54,105 nt of DNA from Rhodospirillaceae bacterium (GCA_009693785.1 SHWP01000018.1:1-54105), one strand, 5' to 3'. Positions 33,455 to 42,219 are shown, counted from the first letter of the stretch. Program-made: numbers and translations. The notes: generated by a model not told the origin, from the sequence alone.

Positions 33455-35389
33455 ATGACGATGCGGTTTGCATATCTTCTTGTGTTGATTGGTTGTGTGG
33501 GTGCTGCTCAAGCGCAAGAGCGCCGGGCCGATTGGCCGCGCTTCGGCAATGATGCGGGTGGCAGTCAGTATTCCGCCCTCGACCAAATCAACAAAAGCAA
33601 CGTCAATAAACTGAAGGTTGCCTGGGTTCACCGCTCGGGTGATTTCGCCGAAAACGGCTCGCCCACGGGTGGCTCTGCGCTTGAGGTCAATCCGATTCAA
33701 ACTAATGGCATGCTGTATTACTGCACGCCGATGAACCGGGTCTTCGCGCTTGATCCCGCCACGGGCCAAGAGAAATGGGTGTTCGATCCGACCACCGCTA
33801 AGAATCCTGACGGCAAGGTGTTGCTCGATAAACCCAAACGCGCCTCCAACTGCCGTGGCGTGTCTTATTGGGAAGCGGCCACACCAGAGGCGGGGGCTGT
33901 CTGTCAGCGGCGAGTTTTCAAAGGCGACGCTAATGCGAATATCTATGCGATCGATGCCGATACCGGGTTGCCCTGCGCTGATTTTGGCGCTGCCAAAAGC
34001 CACCCTGGTTACGCCTCGCATCTTGACTACGACAATCATGGCGAAGGCAATGCAGGCGGTATGGGTTCGCCCACGGTTGTGATCGGTGACACGGTGGTGG
34101 CGTCGTCTTCGGCCAACGACGGTTTGGCGAATGCCGCCGATGGCGTAGTGCGCGGGTTCGATGTACGCACGGGCGAGATGAAATGGGAGTTCAACCCCAT
34201 CCCTGCAGACCAGAGCGACAAAACCGGCGCTGCAAATGTGTGGTCAACCATGAGCGCCGACCTCGAACGTGGATTGGTGTTCTTGCCCACCACAAGCCCC
34301 TCGACCGACTACTATGGCGGCGAACGGCTGTTCGATATTCCGTTGGCGACAGCCACCGTTGCGGTTTCGGCGGAAACCGGCAAGGTGGTGTGGTCGACCC
34401 AACATGTGCACCATGATCTGTTCGACTACGACTTGGTTGGGCATCCTTTACTCGTGAACATTAAGAAAGACGGCCGGCGTATCGATGTGGCGATTACTCA
34501 GTCCAAGATGGGCTGGTTGTTTGTGCAGGATCGCGATACCGGCACTCCGATCTTTCCCATTGAGGAACGCCCGGTGCCGCAATCGGATGTACCTGGCGAG
34601 AAGTCATCGCCAACCCAGCCCATCCCGGTTGGGATCGACGCCTTCGCAGGCCAGTTGATCAAGCGCGAAGATTTGTTCGGGCTTACACCGCTCGACAAAG
34701 CCTGGTGTCAGAACGAATTCGACAAGATGCGTTATGACGGCATGTACACACCACCCAGCCAAAAGGGCTCGCTATTGTTTCCCTCGGCTCTCGGTGGCGG
34801 CAATTGGGGTGGGGCAGCCTTCGACCCCGCTAGCAATACGCTGATTATCAAAGCTGAGAATTTAGCCTCGCGCCTGAAGTTCGTGAAAAAAGAAGACAGC
34901 GCGAAAGAAGATCAAGTTCCCAGCGTCGATTATTTGACACGCCCTCTGAAGGGCACGCCCTATCGGGTCGAAGGCGAAGTCTTTATGTCACCGCTAGGCA
35001 TTCCGTGCACGCCAACGCCATGGGGAACGCTCACGGCGATCGACATGGATACAGGCAAGACCAAGTGGAAAATTCCGCTCGGGCAGGTGAAAAAATATGG
35101 CATCACAATTCCTGCCTCCTTCGGTTGGGGTTCGCCCAATGTCGGCGGCCCAATCGTTACCGCTGGCGGCCTCATTTTCATTGCCGCGACGCTGGATGAG
35201 AAATTGCGCGCGCTTGATTTAGCGACGGGCGACGAGCTGTGGCAGGCCAAACTGCCAGTGCCGGGCCTTGCTCCACCCATGACGTATATCGCTGGGGGCA
35301 AGCAGTATGTGGTTATTGCGGCCGGTGGCAGCGCACGTGTGGATACGCCTGTCAGCGATCAATTGATCGCCTACACTTTGGCCGAGTAG
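33455..35389 (+). CDS. PQQ-dependent dehydrogenase, exported (glucose/alcohol dehydrogenase type)
   Basis: A 644-residue quinoprotein with a signal peptide (LLVLIGCVGAAQAQ), so it works in the periplasm. The eight-bladed propeller is marked by repeated tryptophan-docking strands such as ALDPATGQEKWVFDP, AIDMDTGKTKWKIPL and ALDLATGDELWQAKL, together with ALGGGNWGGAAFDP. There is no cytochrome domain and no N-terminal five-helix membrane domain, so it differs from classical membrane Gcd. It oxidises an alcohol or sugar and passes electrons to the respiratory chain. No PQQ synthesis gene is in the window. It lies 85 bases after potI, probably as its own unit with a GGAGGA ribosome site. Confidence 0.88.
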   Translation: MTMRFAYLLVLIGCVGAAQAQERRADWPRFGNDAGGSQYSALDQINKSNVNKLKVAWVHRSGDFAENGSPTGGSALEVNPIQTNGMLYYCTPMNRVFALDPATGQEKWVFDPTTAKNPDGKVLLDKPKRASNCRGVSYWEAATPEAGAVCQRRVFKGDANANIYAIDADTGLPCADFGAAKSHPGYASHLDYDNHGEGNAGGMGSPTVVIGDTVVASSSANDGLANAADGVVRGFDVRTGEMKWEFNPIPADQSDKTGAANVWSTMSADLERGLVFLPTTSPSTDYYGGERLFDIPLATATVAVSAETGKVVWSTQHVHHDLFDYDLVGHPLLVNIKKDGRRIDVAITQSKMGWLFVQDRDTGTPIFPIEERPVPQSDVPGEKSSPTQPIPVGIDAFAGQLIKREDLFGLTPLDKAWCQNEFDKMRYDGMYTPPSQKGSLLFPSALGGGNWGGAAFDPASNTLIIKAENLASRLKFVKKEDSAKEDQVPSVDYLTRPLKGTPYRVEGEVFMSPLGIPCTPTPWGTLTAIDMDTGKTKWKIPLGQVKKYGITIPASFGWGSPNVGGPIVTAGGLIFIAATLDEKLRALDLATGDELWQAKLPVPGLAPPMTYIAGGKQYVVIAAGGSARVDTPVSDQLIAYTLAE

Positions 35390-35402
35390 CTCATCGCTTT
35401 GG

Positions 35403-35708
35403 CTAAGGCTGGCCGCTGACCAGCAGCATTGAGCCGACGATTGTCACCACTTGCCCGCCAGCCACGTCGCGCTTGGTGCCGGCTTGGTTCTGAACCGTAC
35501 ACGAGGCACAAACGTCTTTCAGAGTGCCACCGGCAGTTACGGTCACGTTCTTCTTGCCCTCGGGCATGATGATCGTCATGGCCGCTGGTGCTTTGGTTGT
35601 GTTGACTAAATCAACGGCATGCACCGTTCCGGGTGCCAGTAAGAGGTAAAGGCCGCCAAGGGCAAATGTGCAACCCCTCACGGCGATAGCAATCGGGACG
35701 TTGCGCAT
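35403..35708 (-). CDS. Small exported hypothetical protein
   Basis: About 101 residues with a hydrophobic leader that ends in TVHAVD and should be cleaved. The mature region has NTTKAPAAMTIIMPEG, repeated Val-rich strands and a CASC motif. It is not recognised. ATG 35708 is six bases after a GAGGGAGA ribosome site, better than ATG 35714 or 35732. It converges with the PQQ dehydrogenase (13 bases apart) and could be a small beta-sandwich periplasmic protein. Confidence 0.65.
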   Translation of the reverse strand: MRNVPIAIAVRGCTFALGGLYLLLAPGTVHAVDLVNTTKAPAAMTIIMPEGKKNVTVTAGGTLKDVCASCTVQNQAGTKRDVAGGQVVTIVGSMLLVSGQP

Positions 35709-35798
35709 CGGCATTCTCCCTCGCTTCGCCACTCAGTGAATACCCATTGTCTGCCCATTGGCATGCGGGGACAACGGTCATCGTGCCCGCCAAAAATG

Positions 35799-35827
35799 AA
35801 AGCGCCCTGCTCTGGGCAGGGCGCTTT
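35799..35827 (-). terminator. Intrinsic terminator (leftward)
   Basis: Twelve-base arms AAAGCGCCCTGC and GCAGGGCGCTTT flank a TCTGG loop. Read leftward, the stem is followed by CATTTTTG, a T-rich tail. It lies 52 bases after the stop of the small leftward gene at 35880, so it terminates a leftward transcript; the rightward direction lacks a gene to terminate. Confidence 0.8.
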
Positions 35828-35879
35828 CTCGCATTATTATTCGTTCTGTCTCTGTCCGTCGTGGCCCGACCTCCTGTCG

Positions 35880-36098
35880 TTAGGAGCCGATCGAAACTTG
35901 ACCGTTTCCGATCTTAACGGTTTTAACGATGCATCCGGCCTGGGGCCGGTTAGCGTCTGATCCGCTGGCCGTGACGTCAGCCCACAACGGGCGTCGCCGG
36001 CCAAAAATCGCAACAGTCTCGTGTGGCTCCAATCGGGAGGGATCTCCGCCCGCTCCGGTACCGAACGACCAGTTTGTACCGGACTGGATCACCGCCAT
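35880..36098 (-). CDS. Small unrecognised protein with downstream terminator
   Basis: A 72-residue frame starting at ATG 36098. Its sequence is polar with Gly/Ser-rich turns, and the C-terminus (CIVKTVKIGNGQVSIGS) has alternating strand-like character. No family is recognised. A strong leftward terminator 52 bases beyond the stop supports a real transcript, although the frame may be part of a longer one (open back to 36197) or a non-coding RNA. The upstream DNA is AT-rich and could hold its promoter. Confidence 0.45.
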   Translation of the reverse strand: MAVIQSGTNWSFGTGAGGDPSRLEPHETVAIFGRRRPLWADVTASGSDANRPQAGCIVKTVKIGNGQVSIGS

Positions 36099-36205
36099 TC
36101 TTTCGCCCCGACCGTGCTGGTTGGGTTGCTGAAGTTGATGGCTTGGCTGGTCCGTCCCCACGAGTAGGCAGACTCTATCGAGCCCCCTATGATGCAATCA
36201 AACGA

Positions 36206-36295
36206 AATTAAGTCATTGATGAGTTCGGTTTAATCGATTTATGATTTAATCTATTTTTGGCAGAACTCGTCATATCTAATTGAAATTACTTAATT
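36206..36295. other. AT-rich segment with nested inverted repeats
   Basis: AATTAAGT (36206-36213) pairs with ACTTAATT (36288-36295), and within them GATGAGTTC (36218-36226) pairs with GAACTCGTC (36263-36271) with one wobble. The segment from about 36200 to 36320 is clearly more AT-rich than its surroundings. It may be a promoter or regulatory region of the small leftward gene, or foreign DNA. No gene is visible from 36099 to 36468. Confidence 0.5.
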
Positions 36296-36468
36296 AATAG
36301 CCATAGAAATTAACTTTCGGCCAAAATGGCTCATGGCTACTGCCACAAATGCTCTTTAGTGGTTTTTAGCCGGGCGGGCAGCGCTTTCCCTCACGAAATG
36401 GGAGGTCCTGTCCGAGTCGAGGGGCCACGGCCGCTTTATCAAGATTACGTGGCCATTGGGCTGTGCGT

Positions 36469-37251
36469 TTAGCCGCAAAAATACTGGGGTGGCCGCACGC
36501 TACCCCGGCTGTCCAAGACGGTTTTAACGGCAATCACCTTGATTGGCTTGCCGCGGTCAACGCCAACAAACCTGGGCGTATGACGTCGCCGCTGCAAGTG
36601 AGCGTCGTTGACCGGAACGCCAACCAGCTTCTGTTGTAACGTTTTCAGATCGGCAATGCGCACGGGGAGAAAAGGCACCTGAGTTTCCTGACGTAAGCGC
36701 TTCATCAATTGGGCAAAGATCGCCTCACTATGGACAGCGCGGCGCAGATTGGCGATCTCGTCGCTGAGCCATTCGCGCTCGTGTGCGGCGAGATTCTCGA
36801 ACCGTTCAACCTTCAACATCCGCGCCGGTTCGATGCGATCAAATAAGTCGATGAGTTTCCCCGGGGCTTTGCGCCGTAATTCTGTGCGTACGAGTGCATC
36901 GCGCCCCGAGCCGGTCAATTTAGTTAGGGCGGCCAGCATATCGCGCGCGAACATTTGTCCGCGTGCGGCAATATCTTGTGCCGCAGTGCGTAAGCGCTGC
37001 CGGAGTGGCAGCCATGCCCCTAAGCGCGCCGTCATGGCGCTGACCCGGACCGCAGGGCCAATGCCCCGGCCTTCGCGCCGTTCCACATGAAGTAGTAATT
37101 CGACCGACCGACCGAACCGGCGTTGTCCGGCCATGGTCATGGCCGTGGTCAGATCTGCAACCAACTGGTCAAGGTTGTCAGCGTCGATGGGCCGACGCAC
37201 GTCCGCGTAGGTTTCCACGATCTCAAGCCGGTTATGCGTGAGTGCTCGCAT
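36469..37251 (-). CDS. Hypothetical protein of unknown function
   Basis: A 260-residue frame, Arg- and Leu-rich and mostly helical, with no signal peptide, membrane segment or recognised motif. A C-terminal segment (FVGVDRGKPIKVIAVKTV) looks strand-like. No clear ribosome site precedes ATG 37251. It is the only long frame in this stretch, and the opposite strand has only short fragments, so a gene is plausible but unproved. It is bracketed by AT-rich DNA to the left and a flavin-binding gene to the right. Confidence 0.45.
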   Translation of the reverse strand: MRALTHNRLEIVETYADVRRPIDADNLDQLVADLTTAMTMAGQRRFGRSVELLLHVERREGRGIGPAVRVSAMTARLGAWLPLRQRLRTAAQDIAARGQMFARDMLAALTKLTGSGRDALVRTELRRKAPGKLIDLFDRIEPARMLKVERFENLAAHEREWLSDEIANLRRAVHSEAIFAQLMKRLRQETQVPFLPVRIADLKTLQQKLVGVPVNDAHLQRRRHTPRFVGVDRGKPIKVIAVKTVLDSRGSVRPPQYFCG

Positions 37252-37387
37252 GACTGTCGATCATGGCACGTTCACGCCAGGTTTCGAAGCCCGCCGAGAA
37301 GCCATTTGACTTGGCTCAAGGTGTCTTGGGCTAAGACCCGGCATGGTGCCTGGCCCCCAAGTACCGCTTCCAGACCCGGAGAACCCC

Positions 37388-37831
37388 ATGATCGGCGATT
37401 TAAGCCCCCAAGAAATTGATGACCTATTGCACTCGGAAACGGTTGCCCGGCTGGGATGCCACGCCAACGGGCGGACTTATGTTGTGCCAATCACCTATGC
37501 CTATGACGGGGCGAACGTGATTGGCCATTCGGCTGAGGGCCGTAAGGTGTGGATGATGCGGGCTAACCGGTATGTCTGCCTCGAGGTCGACCGGATGTAT
37601 AACCCCGCCAACTGGCGCAGCGTGATTGCTTGGGGTGAGTACCAAGAGTTGAAAGACGGTGACGCCGCCGCCGCGATCGAGACCTTGGTGGCCCGGTTCC
37701 GACCGATGATGATGAGCGTGACCGCTTCGCCGGGGCATACCCATGCCACACCTGCCGATGTTGGGCGCAGCAAGGCGGTCATTTACCGCATCCACTTGAC
37801 CGAGAAATCTGGCCGATACGAACGCCGCTGA
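37388..37831 (+). CDS. Pyridoxamine 5'-phosphate oxidase-related flavin-binding protein
   Basis: A 147-residue protein of the Pyridox_ox_2 type. LSPQEIDDLLHSETVARLGC is the N-terminal helix and first strand, RTYVVPITYAYDGANVIGH the core barrel strands, and CLEVDRM plus WRSVIAWGEYQEL the flavin-binding edge. These split-barrel proteins bind FMN and reduce diverse substrates; relatives include NimA nitroimidazole reductase and heme-binding proteins. ATG 37388 has a GGAGAA site eight bases upstream. It lies 60 bases before the FAD monooxygenase gene. Confidence 0.85.
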   Translation: MIGDLSPQEIDDLLHSETVARLGCHANGRTYVVPITYAYDGANVIGHSAEGRKVWMMRANRYVCLEVDRMYNPANWRSVIAWGEYQELKDGDAAAAIETLVARFRPMMMSVTASPGHTHATPADVGRSKAVIYRIHLTEKSGRYERR

Positions 37832-37891
37832 CACCCCCCTTGCGTCTGCAATCCATCCCACTAGTGTTCGCCGCCTTGATGTTTGTTTGTA

Positions 37892-39154
37892 ATGGCGGCC
37901 GTGACGGCTCATAGAACCGAGACTCTTCCCTGCGATATCCTGATCGTCGGGGCTGGCATCGCCGGCCCGGCGATGGCGTGTGCTTTGCGTGACCGGGGAT
38001 ATTCGATTGTTCAGGTAGAATTTTCCGACCGTCCGCTCGACACCGCGCGGGGCGATCACCTGCAGTGTGTCGTCGTCGAACTGCTCGAACAGTGGGGCGC
38101 CTTGCAGGCATTTTGGGCGGCCGGTGGGGAAAAGCGCCACGGCGCCCAGTACTTCACCGATAAGAACGAATTACTTTTAGATGTACCCTATGCGGGCTTG
38201 CCCATTCCGCACCCTTACTACCTTTATCTCCATCACGAATTGATCAGCCAAACCTTCCTTAAACTTGCCGCCGAGAACTCACGATACACTTTATTCCGCC
38301 CGGCGCGGGCCCGCGACTTCGACATCGGGCCTGAGGGTATCCGCAGCCTCACTCTCAAACTGCCCGAAGATCAGACCGCTCCGGATGGTTTTGTGCCAGG
38401 GCAGAGCGTCGTTATCAAACCGCGCATGGTGGTGGGCGCTGATGGGCGTGGGTCGCGCGTGAGGGAGGTCTTGGGGTTCGAAACCAGCACTCACGACTAT
38501 GAAAACCCCTTAGTGGTATTATTCGGGCCGCGTCCGGAACTCGACCCGCTCAACCGGGTGACAACATTCATGAGCGCGAATGGCACAATCTCGCGTATTC
38601 CGCGTGCCTTTGGTGAATGGAAGATCGGTCTGCCAATCCACAAATCCGATATCGCGTTTTGGAAAACCGCCACTCCAAAAATGCGTAAGTCCGCCATCGT
38701 GGCGCGCGCCCCCCAGTTAGAGAATATCGATGCAGAAGTGGGCGGGTTCTACCCAGTCAAGCTGTTGAACACTAATAAATGGGTGCACGGCAACACGGTA
38801 CTGGTCGGCGATGCGTGCCATGCCATGCATCCAGCGCGGGGGCAGGGCATGAATGTGTCGATCCGCTGTGTCTCGAAGCTGGTCAATCTTTTGCCCGATG
38901 TCGGTGAGATGGCTGATTCGGATATCGTCACCCGGCGGCTGCGGGCCTACGAGAGCGGGGTTAAACCCGCCATCGATAAAGTGCTGGCCGATAATCACGT
39001 GCGTGGCGAAGAAATGGACAGCCTCGACGCCGATCTGATCGCGCGCAGCGCTGCCGCAATGCGGGTGATCAACGCAGACCCTGAGTTGTTGCGCCGATAC
39101 CGCCTACAAAGCGCAGGTTATGCGGACGCCTTGGGCGCCCCAAGTCCTGTCTAA
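37892..39154 (+). CDS. FAD-dependent monooxygenase (PHBH/UbiH type)
   Basis: A 420-residue class A flavoprotein monooxygenase. DILIVGAGIAGPAMA binds FAD ADP, GADGRGSRVRE is the DG motif shared with NAD(P)H binding, and VLVGDACHAMHPARGQGMN is the second FAD motif. Relatives hydroxylate or epoxidise ubiquinone precursors, phenols or squalene. ATG 37892 is preferred over a TTG at 37883; the ribosome site is weak. The PNPOx-like gene just upstream may be cotranscribed. Confidence 0.88.
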   Translation: MAAVTAHRTETLPCDILIVGAGIAGPAMACALRDRGYSIVQVEFSDRPLDTARGDHLQCVVVELLEQWGALQAFWAAGGEKRHGAQYFTDKNELLLDVPYAGLPIPHPYYLYLHHELISQTFLKLAAENSRYTLFRPARARDFDIGPEGIRSLTLKLPEDQTAPDGFVPGQSVVIKPRMVVGADGRGSRVREVLGFETSTHDYENPLVVLFGPRPELDPLNRVTTFMSANGTISRIPRAFGEWKIGLPIHKSDIAFWKTATPKMRKSAIVARAPQLENIDAEVGGFYPVKLLNTNKWVHGNTVLVGDACHAMHPARGQGMNVSIRCVSKLVNLLPDVGEMADSDIVTRRLRAYESGVKPAIDKVLADNHVRGEEMDSLDADLIARSAAAMRVINADPELLRRYRLQSAGYADALGAPSPV

Positions 39155-39335
39155 GGCAAACGTGTCCGCTGGGCGAGGCATGAACTTGCGTTGTGCAATG
39201 CCGCCGTGTTGGTCGTTACCCCATTTTATGCTGATATTCAGAGCGGCCCTGCTAAGCTCAAAATGTTCACGTGGCTGACGACGGGGTATCCGCCCCCTGC
39301 TGTTAAGCCCGCGTGATAAAACAGGAGGCCAAGCC

Positions 39336-39914
39336 ATGCGTGTATCGATGATCCTTGCTTTCATTGTTACCTTGATTGGAGCCGCCATGCCCGCATCCGC
39401 GCAAACCCCGCCCGGCAATCCTGTGCCGCCAGGGTTCATCTTATCGCCCATGGCCCGGGCGACGATTTTTGTGCGCGACCAAGACGAGTCGCTCAAACTC
39501 TACCGCGACATTCTGGGTTTGAGGGTGCGCACCGACCGTGAATTCGATGATACGCGCTTCAACCAAGTTCTCGGCACCAAGGGGCTGAAGATAAAAGTTA
39601 AAATTCTCCAAGCCGGAGATGTTGTTTACGGCAATGTTGGCTTATTTCAGTTGGTGGGCGATGACCGTGGTGCAATCCCGCCACCACCGGCCGCAACGAA
39701 GTCAATCACCGGTGATGCGGCGGTCGTATTCAACACCAGCGACATCATGGGCATCACGGCCAAGCTCAAAGCGGCCGGTTACACCATCATCTCCGAACCT
39801 ATAGTGCTGTTCCCGAGCGACCAAATGGCGGTTCAGCCGTTAGAAATGTTGTTTCGCGATCGCGACGGCATTTTGGTGAACTTGATTCAGTCGGGCCGCA
39901 AGAAGGGTGAATAA
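39336..39914 (+). CDS. Exported glyoxalase/VOC-fold protein
   Basis: A 192-residue protein with a cleavable leader (LIGAAMPASAQT) and a VOC/glyoxalase-I-like domain: RATIFVRDQDESLKLYRDIL at the start and an EMLFRDRDGILVNLIQSG C-terminal strand with a candidate metal-binding Glu. Periplasmic VOC proteins are uncommon compared with cytoplasmic ones. An AGGAGG ribosome site precedes the ATG. A terminator hairpin follows its stop by 15 bases. Its role may be lactone, epoxide or drug binding, but the substrate is unknown. Confidence 0.82.
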   Translation: MRVSMILAFIVTLIGAAMPASAQTPPGNPVPPGFILSPMARATIFVRDQDESLKLYRDILGLRVRTDREFDDTRFNQVLGTKGLKIKVKILQAGDVVYGNVGLFQLVGDDRGAIPPPPAATKSITGDAAVVFNTSDIMGITAKLKAAGYTIISEPIVLFPSDQMAVQPLEMLFRDRDGILVNLIQSGRKKGE

Positions 39915-40127
39915 TGAGGAGTGGTTAAGGCCGCTTTTGCGGCTTTTCTTTTGCCCTAACGCCTTCACCACCACGGTTTCGAATAAATACCACAGCACCG
40001 TCGCGCCCAAGATAAAGCCCGCCACGTCCCAAGACGAAAAGATCTTAATGCGCAAAAGGGCAATAAAAAGGAATGCGCAGACTCCGAAGACGATCGCACG
40101 AAAAGCGGCTGCAAGGGTGGTTTTCAT
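39840..40127 (-). CDS. Small two-helix membrane protein, antisense overlap with VOC gene
   Basis: A 95-residue frame beginning at ATG 40127. Two hydrophobic segments, FRAIVFGVCAFLFIALL and WDVAGFILGATVLWYLF, suggest a small inner-membrane protein. Its last 25 codons are antisense to the VOC gene and cross that gene's terminator, which makes the C-terminal part doubtful. It is unrecognised. Possibly only the first 65 residues are conserved. Confidence 0.5.
   Translation of the reverse strand: MKTTLAAAFRAIVFGVCAFLFIALLRIKIFSSWDVAGFILGATVLWYLFETVVVKALGQKKSRKSGLNHSSLFTLLAARLNQVHQNAVAIAKQHF
39930..39953 (+). terminator. Intrinsic terminator after VOC gene
   Basis: The stem GCCGC-TTTT-GCGGC (39930-39943) is followed by TTTTCTTTT, 15 bases after the VOC stop codon. 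It is a good Rho-independent terminator for the rightward transcript. Confidence 0.8.
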
Positions 40128-40268
40128 TGTCGGGCTTCTTGGTGACGAGCGGGCGTAAGCGTAAGCCATCTCACTCTAAAAGCCGCCGTACCGCAACACC
40201 TCTTCACACAGCGCCAGGGCAGTGACACAAATGTAAAGTCAGTGCGCAACAACCCCAAAGGGAACGGC

Positions 40269-40769
40269 ATGGCCCGCGCTTATCATCTGATCATTGATGG
40301 TCTTGCCGCCTTTGCTGCGTTGACCCTGGCAGCCATGGTGGTGGTGATCGTGGCTGACGTCATGGCGCGCAATCTAGGCTTTGTGCCGCCCTCGGCAACT
40401 GTGGCGCTCACCGAATACGCCCTCTTGTATTTCACGATGGCTGCAGCACCGCGCCTGACGCGCGATAAGGGGCATGTCTCGGTACGCGTGGTGCTCGACC
40501 GCCTTAGTCCGGCACGCCGCAAAAAAGTGGGCCGGCTGATTGCGCTGCTCTGCGCGTTGATTTGTTTCGTCATGACAAGTGTGGCTGGCGCGTTGCTGGT
40601 CGAATCCGTGATGCTGGGCGATATCGAACCACGGTCGATCGATGTGCCGCGCTGGCTTTTATTTTTACCTCTTGTAGTTGGATTCTTTTTTTCAGGCACC
40701 GAGTTCACGCGCTTTGCATGGAACGGTGAAGAGTTCTGGGGCGCTGCCGATAGTGTGGAGCGGCTGTGA
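40269..40769 (+). CDS. dctQ: TRAP transporter small permease
   Basis: A 166-residue four-helix protein of the DctQ type (LTEYALLYFTMAAAPRLTRDKGHVSV is the family's central block). It pairs with the large permease encoded next; its stop TGA overlaps the following ATG (TGATG). ATG 40269 has a GGGAAC-like site and a GTG at 40242 is less likely. No substrate-binding DctP gene is near. Confidence 0.9.
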   Translation: MARAYHLIIDGLAAFAALTLAAMVVVIVADVMARNLGFVPPSATVALTEYALLYFTMAAAPRLTRDKGHVSVRVVLDRLSPARRKKVGRLIALLCALICFVMTSVAGALLVESVMLGDIEPRSIDVPRWLLFLPLVVGFFFSGTEFTRFAWNGEEFWGAADSVERL

Positions 40770-42124
40770 TGATCGCTATGCTCACAGACCCCGTTGCGAT
40801 CGGCGTGCTGGTCTTCACGCTGGTACTCTTACTCATGTTAGCGGGCTTGCCCGTGGCCTTTGCGTTTCTGGGTGCCAATCTTGTGGGCGCGGTGGTCGTG
40901 ATGGGCGCCAAGGGCAACATGCTCGACGGGTTGATGCAGCTGGTCGATAACTCCACCAACCTCATCACCAGTTTCATTCTTGTTGCCATTCCCATGTTCA
41001 TCCTCATGGGTGCGCTGTTGTTTCACACAGGGCTCGCTAACCGGGTGTTCGATGCGCTCGATCTGTTGTTCGGGCGCATTCCAGGGCGCTTAAGTTACCT
41101 CACATTGGCGGGCGGCACGGCCTTTGCCGCGCTCTCGGGGAGTTCCGTCGCCAATGCGGCCATGTTGGGATCGATCTTAGCTCCCGAGATGCAGCGGCGC
41201 GGCTACGCCCAACGCCTCATCCTTGGGCCCATCATGGGCGTTGGCGGGCTAGCCATTATCATTCCGCCGTCGGCCTTGGCGGTGTTATTGGGCTCATTGG
41301 CCAAAGTCGATATCGGCGCGCTTCTGATTGCGGGTATTGGCCCCGGCATCGCGCTCGCAGCGCTCTATACATTCACGGTTTGGCTGCAAATCAAACGCGA
41401 CCCCAGCGCAGCACCCATTTACGACATTGTCTTGCCGCCTTGGCCCACACGCCTCAAGGCTCTTGTAATAAATGTGTTGCCCATGGGCTTGGTCGTGTTT
41501 TGCGTTGTCGGCCTCATCATACTTGGCTTGGCGACGCCGTCGGAAAGTGCCGCCCTGGGCGCGGCCTCAGTTGTATTACTGGCTGCGCTATTTCGCTGTT
41601 TGACGTGGGCGGCGCTTATTAAAGCGCTTAACTCGGCCATCGCGGTCACGGGCATGCTGTTCGTGATTATCTTTGCCTCGGCGGCCTTTAGTCAGCTCTT
41701 GGCGTTTTCGGGTGCCAGTAGCGTGGTGGTGCAAGCCGCTGTGGGCTGGCAGGCCAGCGCCTTGATGAAATTTGCCGTGGTCGTCGCGCTGTTGATCGGG
41801 CTTGGCATGTTCCTCGATCAAATCTCCATCCTGCTCATCACTGTTCCCTTTATTTTTCCGGTGATGAAGGCGCTGGGCTTCGATGCTGTTTGGTTTGGCG
41901 TGGTAACCATGATTACCATGGAACTCAGCCTCATCACACCGCCCTTTGGCCTGCTGTTGTTCCTGATGCTCGGCGTAGCGCAAGCCTCACCGTCCACGGC
42001 GGGCACGACCATGACCGATGTGGTCAAGGCCGCGGTGCCCTACATTTGGTGCAACGTGATCGTGATTGGGCTGTTGGTGCTATGGCCGGGCCTGGCGACC
42101 GGGCTGACGAAGTTGATTCAGTGA
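40769..42124 (+). CDS. dctM: TRAP transporter large permease
   Basis: A 451-residue membrane protein with about 12 hydrophobic segments and the DctM signatures PMFILMGALLFHTG, LSGSSVANAAMLGSILAPEM and GLGMFLDQISILLITVP. It uses a sodium gradient to import an organic acid or related solute through a periplasmic DctP. DctP is not within the window, so the binding protein must be encoded elsewhere or is borrowed. Confidence 0.92.
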   Translation: MIAMLTDPVAIGVLVFTLVLLLMLAGLPVAFAFLGANLVGAVVVMGAKGNMLDGLMQLVDNSTNLITSFILVAIPMFILMGALLFHTGLANRVFDALDLLFGRIPGRLSYLTLAGGTAFAALSGSSVANAAMLGSILAPEMQRRGYAQRLILGPIMGVGGLAIIIPPSALAVLLGSLAKVDIGALLIAGIGPGIALAALYTFTVWLQIKRDPSAAPIYDIVLPPWPTRLKALVINVLPMGLVVFCVVGLIILGLATPSESAALGAASVVLLAALFRCLTWAALIKALNSAIAVTGMLFVIIFASAAFSQLLAFSGASSVVVQAAVGWQASALMKFAVVVALLIGLGMFLDQISILLITVPFIFPVMKALGFDAVWFGVVTMITMELSLITPPFGLLLFLMLGVAQASPSTAGTTMTDVVKAAVPYIWCNVIVIGLLVLWPGLATGLTKLIQ

Positions 42125-42180
42125 AAATTGGGCGTTGCGGGCGTTGACCATCTTTCGCTTTTAGCGAACATATTAAGGAA

Positions 42181-42205
42181 TTTCCACGCCTGACGGCAGT
42201 GGAAA
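42181..42205. promoter_or_regulatory. Inverted repeat upstream of the antitoxin-like gene
   Basis: TTTCCAC and GTGGAAA (seven-base arms, 11-base spacer) lie 14 bases before the GTG start of the antitoxin-like gene. An earlier small stem TTCGCT-TTT-AGCGAA is at 42154-42168. Antitoxins commonly bind such dyads to repress their own promoters, so this is a candidate operator. Confidence 0.5.
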
Positions 42206-42219
42206 CGTAGGAGAACATA

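Noticed and set aside
36749..37090. Plus-strand frame of 113 residues
   Set aside because: Antisense to the 36469-37251 frame; Ser/Arg-rich composition typical of a shadow. The minus strand is the better candidate.
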